From contig NZ_CP131914.1 of assembly GCF_040529045.1 (NCBI RefSeq), positions 2,898,501 to 2,962,500 of the forward strand: DNA of 64,000 nt. Direction: 5' to 3'. Under the pieces are notes generated by a model, which was not told the DNA's origin, ran no database searches, and was given only the letters and a program-made list of their open reading frames with translations. The DNA is from Xanthomonas indica. GTDB taxonomy: Bacteria > Pseudomonadota > Gammaproteobacteria > Xanthomonadales > Xanthomonadaceae. The position numbers and the translations under genes are program-made. Each line of letters starts with the position of its first letter. Within the stretch, counting starts at the first letter, position 1. Shown piece by piece: positions 60,905-64,000 of this stretch.

Positions 60905-62653
60905 TCAAGCCTTCAAGCCATCCACATCCAGGATCAGCGCCAGGCGGCCGTCGCCGATCAGGGTGGCGCCGGCGTAGCCGGGCAGGCCACGCAGGGAGCG
61001 CGGCAGCGGCTTGATCACCACTTCCTCGCGGCCGCGGACCTGGTCCACCACCAGGCCCATGCGCGATTCGCCGGCCTGCAGCACCACCACGGTGAGCAGC
61101 GGCAGTTGCGGGGCGTCGATGTTGAGCCACTGGCGCAGGTCCACCAGCGGCAGGGTGTGCGACTGCCGGTCGAGCACGGCGCGGCCGTCGAACCAGCCCA
61201 GCGAGCGGCGCGGCGCATGCAGCACTTCGACCACGCGCGCCAGCGGCAGCGCGTAGACGGTGTCGCCGGCCTGCACCAGCAGGGTCGGCAGGATCGCCAG
61301 GGTCAACGGCACGCGGATCAGGAAGCGGCTGCCGCGGCCCAGCTCCGACTGGATCTGGATCTGCCCGCTGAGTTCGCGGATGCGCGACTGCACCACGTCC
61401 ATGCCGACGCCGCGGCCGGAGATGTCGGTGACTTCGGACTTGGTCGAGAAGCCGGGCAGGAACACCAGGTGCAGGCATTCCTCGGTGCTCAGGCGGGCCG
61501 CGGCCTCGGGGTCGATCAGGCCCTTCTCGCGTGCCTTGGCGCGCAGCCGTTCCGGGTCGATGCCGGCGCCGTCGTCCTGCACCTCGATGCTGACGTAGTC
61601 GCCTTCCTGCTGCGCCGACAGGCGCACGTGGCCGCCGCGCGGCTTGCCGGTGGCCTCGCGCAGCGCCGGCGCCTCGATGCCGTGGTCGATGGCATTGCGC
61701 ACCAGGTGCACCAGCGGATCGGCCAGCGCCTCGACCAGGTTGCGGTCCAGTTCGGTGTCGGCGCCGATCAGTTCCAGTTCCACTTCCTTGTTGAGGGAGC
61801 GGGCGACGTCGCGCGCCACCTTGGGGAAGCGCGAGAACACCTTGCCGACCGGCTGCATGCGCGTGCGCATCACCGCCGACTGCAGGCGCGCGGTGGCGAT
61901 GTCCAGGCTGCTGACCGCGCGATCCAGTTCCTCGTCGCGCAGGCGCACGCGCAGGGTCTTGAGCCGGTTGCGCGAGAGCACCAGTTCGCCGATCAGGTTG
62001 ACGATCGCGTCCAGGCGCTTGGTGTCCACGCGCACGGTGTGTTCGGGCTCGGCGGCCTTGGCCGGGGCGGCCGCGGCCTTGGGCGCGGGGCTGGGTGCGC
62101 GCGGCGCCGGCTGCAGCGCCTGCGGCGTGGCCGCCGGCGGCGCATCGCCGTGCAACTGGTCCAGCAGCGCCTCGAATTCGTCGTCGCTGATCAGGTCCGC
62201 ATCGCCGGCTGCGGCGGCCTTGGGCGCGGGCGCCGGCGCGGCGCTCTTGGCCGGTGCCGGCGCCGGGGCGGCGTCGCCGTGCGCATCGAACTGCGCGATC
62301 AGCTCAGGCGGCGCGCGCGGCGGCTCCTGGCCGCTGCCGAAGGCGTCGAGCATCGACTGCAGATAGTCCAGCGACTGCTGCGCGGCGTCGAAGTGCCGCG
62401 CCTGCAAGGTGGCCTGGCCGGCACGGGCCATGCCCAGGGTTTCCTCCGCGGCGTGGCACAGCTCGACCATGGCGTTGATCGCCAGAAAGCCGGCGCCGCC
62501 CTTGAGCGTATGGAAGCCGCGGAACACGGCGTTGAGCTGGCCGCTGTCCTCTGGCGCCTGCTCCAGCGACACCAACTGCTCGCCGAGCCGGTCCAGGATC
62601 TCCTGGGCCTCGATGATGAAATCGGCAGCGATGTCGTCGGGTACGGCGCTCAT
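60905..62653 (-). CDS. cheA: Chemotaxis histidine kinase CheA (flagellar-block copy)
   Basis: This 582-residue kinase has an HPt/P1 domain with His48 (FRGFHTLKGGAGF). A long Ala/Pro linker follows, carrying the acidic motif DLISDDEFEALLDQLHG (about 153-169). P3 (about 215-275, RLDAIVNLIGELVLSRNRLK) comes next, then P4 (LVHLVRNAIDHGIEAP, DDGAGID, SGRGVGMDVVQSR) and P5. No classical P2 is evident; the DDEFEALLDQLHG motif may serve as a docking peptide. It follows cheZ by four bases in the fliA-cheY-cheZ-cheA order of Pseudomonas-type polar flagellates and should control the motor through the adjacent CheY. Confidence 0.96.
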   Translation of the reverse strand: MSAVPDDIAADFIIEAQEILDRLGEQLVSLEQAPEDSGQLNAVFRGFHTLKGGAGFLAINAMVELCHAAEETLGMARAGQATLQARHFDAAQQSLDYLQSMLDAFGSGQEPPRAPPELIAQFDAHGDAAPAPAPAKSAAPAPAPKAAAAGDADLISDDEFEALLDQLHGDAPPAATPQALQPAPRAPSPAPKAAAAPAKAAEPEHTVRVDTKRLDAIVNLIGELVLSRNRLKTLRVRLRDEELDRAVSSLDIATARLQSAVMRTRMQPVGKVFSRFPKVARDVARSLNKEVELELIGADTELDRNLVEALADPLVHLVRNAIDHGIEAPALREATGKPRGGHVRLSAQQEGDYVSIEVQDDGAGIDPERLRAKAREKGLIDPEAAARLSTEECLHLVFLPGFSTKSEVTDISGRGVGMDVVQSRIRELSGQIQIQSELGRGSRFLIRVPLTLAILPTLLVQAGDTVYALPLARVVEVLHAPRRSLGWFDGRAVLDRQSHTLPLVDLRQWLNIDAPQLPLLTVVVLQAGESRMGLVVDQVRGREEVVIKPLPRSLRGLPGYAGATLIGDGRLALILDVDGLKA

Positions 62654-62657
62654 AGAT

Positions 62658-63266
62658 TTACAGTCCCAGGCCCGAGAGCAGGTCGTCGGCGTCGTTCTGC
62701 GACACGCCGTGGCGGTCCAGGCCGGGCAGGGCCGGGCCGGCCAGGCTGCCGTCGGCCTTGCGTTCTTCCTTCGGCGGCAGACCCAGCGCGCCGAAGCCTT
62801 CGTGTACGCGGCGCACGATGCCGGCGACGCGGCGGATGATCTGCCCGGTCAGGTCCTGGAAGCTCTGCGCCAGGGCCATTTCGGTGAGGTTGTGGCGGAT
62901 CTTGTCGAGGATCTCGCTCTGGTCGCCGCTGAGGCCGCCGGCCGCCAGCTGGTTGGCCAGCGCACGGCATTCCTCGGCCAGGTCCAGGGTGCGGTGGCTG
63001 GCCTGTTCGGTCATCTCCACCACGTGGTCCAGGCGCGAGCAGGCATCGTCCAGCTCGCCGGCCTCGCTGGGCACCATCGGCAGTTCGCCGAGCGCCTGGC
63101 CCAGATCGCGCGCGAGCCGGCTCAGGCCCTGCATCATCGGCCGCGTGCGCCAGGCGGCGAGGGTGTCGATCTCCCTGCGCCAGCCGGCCTCGTCGCCGTT
63201 TTCCAGCGCGTCCAGCGCGCCTTGCAGGCGTTCGATCAGGGCAGTACGTTCGGCGGTGGCTTCCAT
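62658..63266 (-). CDS. cheZ: CheY-P phosphatase CheZ
   Basis: The 202-residue helical protein dephosphorylates CheY. The active-site segment ALAQSFQDLTGQIIRRV carries the catalytic Gln and acidic residue, and the C-terminal NDADDLLSGLGL is the CheY-binding helix. It abuts cheY directly. Confidence 0.95.
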   Translation of the reverse strand: MEATAERTALIERLQGALDALENGDEAGWRREIDTLAAWRTRPMMQGLSRLARDLGQALGELPMVPSEAGELDDACSRLDHVVEMTEQASHRTLDLAEECRALANQLAAGGLSGDQSEILDKIRHNLTEMALAQSFQDLTGQIIRRVAGIVRRVHEGFGALGLPPKEERKADGSLAGPALPGLDRHGVSQNDADDLLSGLGL

Positions 63267-63659
63267 TTAGGCAGTCGCCCCCAGGCGCTCGAAGATCTTG
63301 CCCAGCTTCTCCTGCAGCGTCTGCGCGGTGAACGGCTTGATGATGTAGCCGTTCACGCCGCACTGCGCGGCCTCGATGATCTGCTCGCGCTTGGCCTCGG
63401 CGGTGACCATCAGCACCGGCAGGTGCTTGAGCTTGTCGTCGGCGCGGATGTTGCGCAGCAGATCGATGCCGGTCATGCCCGGCATGTTCCAGTCGGTGAC
63501 CACGAACTCGAACGGCGCCGAGCGCAGCGCGGCCAGGGCGCTGTTGCCGTCTTCGGCCTCGGCGGTATTGGTGAAGCCCAGATCGCCGAGCAGATTCTTG
63601 ACGATGCGTCGCATCGTCGAGAAATCGTCCACGATCAAAATCCGCATGTTCTTGTTCAC
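63267..63659 (-). CDS. cheY: Chemotaxis response regulator CheY (flagellar)
   Basis: This 130-residue receiver has the classical flagellar signature [18 protein letters not shown], phospho-acceptor Asp in [12 protein letters not shown], Thr in [11 protein letters not shown] and Lys in [12 protein letters not shown]. It binds the switch when phosphorylated. The GTG at 63659 is chosen because AGGAG sits six bases upstream; a GTG one codon earlier is too close and an ATG at 63647 is too far. It follows fliA by about 20 bp. Confidence 0.95.
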   Translation of the reverse strand: MNKNMRILIVDDFSTMRRIVKNLLGDLGFTNTAEAEDGNSALAALRSAPFEFVVTDWNMPGMTGIDLLRNIRADDKLKHLPVLMVTAEAKREQIIEAAQCGVNGYIIKPFTAQTLQEKLGKIFERLGATA

Positions 63660-63678
63660 CACTGACTCCTAAGGGTTC

Positions 63679-64000
63679 CTATTCTTCGTCTTCCAGACCG
63701 GCATCGGCGACCTCGAACGCCTTCAGGCGTCCGCGCAACCGTACCGTGGCCTGGCCATGGATCTGACACACGCGCGACTCGCTGACCCCGAGCACCGCGC
63801 CGATTTCCTTGAGGTTCAATTCCTGCTCGTAGTACAGCGACAGCACCAACTGCTCGCGTTCGGGCAATTGCGCGATGGCCTTGCCCAGCTCGCGGCCGAA
63901 TTCGCTGCGCTCGAGCATCTGCTGCGGATTGGGTCCGCCCTTGGCGATGGTATCCAGCTCGCCATGGTCCTCGATGCGCGACTCCAGGCTCAGCACCTGG
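63679..64000 (-). CDS. fliA: Flagellar sigma factor FliA (sigma-28), C-terminal part
   Basis: The gene enters from beyond the right edge, so only about the last 106 codons are present. Region 4 is clear: LPEREQLVLSLYYEQELNLK and EIGAVLGVSESRVCQIHGQA, the helix-turn-helix that reads the -35 box. Region 3 residues precede it. It ends in an acidic tail (GLEDEE). It lies directly upstream of cheY in the same direction, as in Pseudomonas. Its product is the expected activator of the sigma-28-like promoters found through the receptor cluster. Confidence 0.94.
   Translation of the reverse strand, partial: QVLSLESRIEDHGELDTIAKGGPNPQQMLERSEFGRELGKAIAQLPEREQLVLSLYYEQELNLKEIGAVLGVSESRVCQIHGQATVRLRGRLKAFEVADAGLEDEE

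Overview
The window looks like a Xanthomonas chromosome segment. The support is a high-GC sequence, a fliA-cheY-cheZ-cheA-motC-motD-parC-parP motility block joined to a second che cluster with an unusually long tandem run of chemoreceptor genes, and dispersed short palindromes (TCGCGGCTGAAGCCGCTCC...) of a kind common in xanthomonads. Species level, perhaps a grass-associated or early-branching Xanthomonas, is only an inference.

Bases 1-13,400 carry metabolism. A reverse-strand acnA (aconitase A) is followed upstream by a LysR regulator. Divergent from the regulator is a forward set: a PrpF/GalD-type isomerase, a three-gene NitT/TauT-type ABC importer (lipoprotein, ATPase, permease) and an OprO/OprP-type porin. 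A vapBC-type toxin-antitoxin pair and acnB (aconitase B) follow. Two aconitases thus flank a regulator/isomerase/importer/porin module, which suggests uptake of an aconitate-like organic acid. The 3' end of acnA and its downstream hairpin are duplicated in an imperfect ~151-bp tandem array.

Bases 13,476-56,500, all reverse strand, are one chemosensory locus. In transcription order it runs STAS protein, cheY, cheA, twelve MCP genes (with cheW and a YcgR-like PilZ gene inside the run), cheR, cheD, cheB, then a PAS-PAS-GAF-GGDEF-EAL gene. The order resembles the Pseudomonas che2 type of cluster (cheY-cheA-cheW-mcp-cheR-cheD-cheB), with the receptor position massively expanded. Eight of the twelve receptors end in a W-Q-x-F tail expected to tether CheR. 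Sigma-28 (FliA)-like promoters, mostly a -35 element, exactly 11 bp and a G(C/T)CGATA-type -10, precede cheR, cheW, the STAS-cheY-cheA operon and nearly every MCP transcription unit. The three MCPs with a PAS domain (23739-26129, 28248-30455, 39499-41868) each sit just downstream of a gene for a different small cell-envelope protein.

Bases 56,549-64,000, also reverse strand, are the flagellar chemotaxis and polar-localisation block: fliA (cut by the window edge), cheY, cheZ, a second cheA, motC, motD, a ParA-like ATPase (ParC-like) and a CheW-domain protein (ParP-like) whose N-terminal linker is built from five 35-residue tandem repeats. FliA made here would drive the sigma-28-type promoters in the rest of the window. 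No tRNA, rRNA, CRISPR array, transposase or prophage gene was seen.
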